DNA of 60,000 nucleotides from Apostichopus japonicus (Eukaryota; Echinodermata; Holothuroidea; Aspidochirotida; Stichopodidae). The notes beneath the pieces are model-generated. The model saw nothing but the letters and a program-made list of their open reading frames with translations. It did not search any database and was not told where the DNA came from. Shown piece after piece: positions 58,321-60,000 of the stretch. The DNA is taken from contig NC_092573.1 of NCBI RefSeq assembly GCF_037975245.1, positions 26,071,265 to 26,131,264 of the forward strand. The letters are read 5' to 3'. Both the position numbers and the translations under genes were made by a program. Numbering within the stretch: the first letter of the stretch is position 1; the number at the start of each line of letters is the position of its first letter.

Positions 58321-60000
58321 GACGGATGTACCAGAAAATAAGTAAAATTATATAAATTACTACTTTCCACAAAAAGTCACTCAGAAAATGAACAAAGAAA
58401 AGGAGAACTGAACGACAATTGCGAATACCAAAAATGTTTAAAAAATAATTAGGTAAATAAGATGTAGGCGATTTTAATTAGGATGGAGAGTTTCTTTCAT
58501 ACAGAGACAAGTATTTGTAAAGCAACGATCATAAATTTCAGAAGCTTTAAAATCTGAACGCAAAGGATCAGCAGAAAGCGTGATTAAAGTAATCAGTACA
58601 ATTGTTGTTACGCAAAATGATATTCACATACACTGAACCTTAGATAAACGACTTGAAATTTAGCCGCAATTTAATATAGAAGTTTTTTAACGATTGTTTA
58701 GATGGTTGTTTAGATAGTCACTCGGTACAAAAAAATGTACGAGAAACGGATTTGACATGCTGGTAACTTACGGGGGAACAAATGTCACACGCTTTTGACA
58801 TCAATAGACTATTAGGTTTAGTCTCAGTTTGGATATTCACTTCTGGAATTTGTGTGACTTCAAAGCCTTTTGAAATGCAACCATGCGAACGATGGTTGTA
58901 AGTCTAGTTTGGGTGTCTGTGAGTATCGGCACCCAATCCTCACGTGACACCGTTTTGCACACAGTTTAATATGTCGAGCAATGTCATCATGCATGATACA
59001 GCTCAATGAATGACGTTTTTTGTGGACCGGGAATACCCTATGGTTAAGGTTAACCCCTAGGGTAAACCCTAACCCGAGAAATACTGCATCACATGTAGTA
59101 TCGTGCAATACCGTACTCCTTGAAGCAATGCAACTTGCCACATTATAACTTGTCTTGAGGTCTTGGTGGTATCGGTATTTAGGTGATGAATATGCATTAC
59201 TTGAAGCGGACACCAGACGCACCACTACATGAATCATATTATTTCCACTGTTGTCGGTCTACAGTATTAGTCATGTATGTATATGGGCCGCTTGCACGTT
59301 TTCGTTTGGTTTCACGCGCTACCATGGGCGGCGATCCTGGGGGGGGGGATGGGGGGATATATCCCCCCATGAAAATGGGTGGAGGGGATGTAATACACCA
59401 TATCCCCCCACCAAATGCCAGGAATAAGAATATTTTCATGCCTTCATTTATGCATCATCGTGAATGTACGGCTCTTTTTAGCTTCATTTCTCGCCTATAC
59501 CATAAACGCAGTGCGATCTTTTCAAATAAACCGTCTTTATAAAGCAAAAATAGTTGACTGTAGGCTTCATTGGCCCTATAACAACAAAATGTATTATTGC
59601 GCCCACGGTATTGATATAGTACATATATGCACCCTCATAGTATTCATATAGGCCCTATAGTACAGTAGGCCTACACACGTACATGTTCCCTCGAACAGCT
59701 GAGAATCTCATGTTACCAGGGTAATACTTAATTAGGGGCGTCGGAGCGGTTCGCCGGACCAATATTCACGGCGCAAAAAAAAGGAGAAAAAAGTAGCACT
59801 AAGAAGAAAAAAAGGCAAAAAATAAAGAACCAAAATGAAAACATACTTCAAAATGTGTTTCAGAAGATTAATCGGGTACAAAAACAGACAAGGGAGAATG
59901 CACAGAAGAAAAGCTCGGGAAGTGCCATTTCCTGCAATCTGGGAGGAATTTTTTTCAAAATTTTCTCCATTACGCTACGCGCCAACCAATGGTAGCGCGT

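Larger units (their letters stand above)
43774..60000. other. Right flank upstream of the ADAMTSL5 orthologue, no gene recognised
   Basis: The ADAMTSL5 promoter or any upstream non-coding exons should lie near the left end of this region, but no core promoter motif is convincing. The rest is repeat-rich: MITEs at 46994 and 51215, GA/GT microsatellites at 47705-47745, a tandem duplication at 50461-52255, a satellite at 53430-55290, a LINE fragment at 56767-57860 and a 90-bp repeat at 58105-58320. Stretches between these (44-46.9 kb, 48-50.4 kb, 52.3-53.4 kb, 58.4-60 kb) show only short chance frames. Confidence 0.55.

Overview
The window is animal genomic DNA: AT-rich, intron-rich, with many satellites, minisatellites and small DNA transposons and very low coding density. 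Both recognisable genes are metazoan. The gene content and the dispersed repeat style fit a marine invertebrate deuterostome, perhaps an echinoderm. The phylum is an inference; no rRNA or mitochondrial marker is present to settle it.

Two complete protein-coding genes can be assembled exon by exon, with consistent GT-AG boundaries and reading phase. (1) PTAR1, plus strand, 7 coding exons, CDS 4558-14051, 380 residues: a protein prenyltransferase alpha-subunit-repeat protein. (2) An ADAMTSL5 orthologue, minus strand, 11 coding exons, CDS 43773-21262, 541 residues: signal peptide, TSP1, ADAMTS cysteine-rich domain, spacer, lysine-rich linker and C-terminal netrin-like (NTR) module. The two genes converge; about 7.2 kb separates their stop codons.

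Left flank (1-4.5 kb): repeats, a perfect 71-bp inverted repeat, and a possible divergent gene on the minus strand whose first exon would start 119 bp from the PTAR1 ATG. Between the two genes (14-21 kb): PTAR1 3' flank, a weak three-exon gene candidate ending in a stop plus AATAAA, a 20-bp minisatellite and a 114-bp four-copy repeat. ADAMTSL5 introns (22-43.7 kb): several tandem arrays, three of which touch splice sites (a 51-bp array built from the TSP1 exon donor, a 36-bp in-frame donor duplication after the lysine-rich exon, and a 29-bp minisatellite about 20 nt from a splice acceptor). Right part (43.8-60 kb): no gene recognised; two hAT-type MITEs with perfect 8-bp target-site duplications, a recent 478-bp tandem duplication, a 175-bp dimeric satellite, a decayed L1/Tx1-like LINE fragment and a 90-bp repeat.

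I found no new enzyme system, operon, CRISPR array or integrated virus. The most unusual signals are the repeated capture of splice sites by tandem duplication inside one gene, the lysine-rich linker of the ADAMTSL5 orthologue, and the repeat structures whose history can be read from their junctions.
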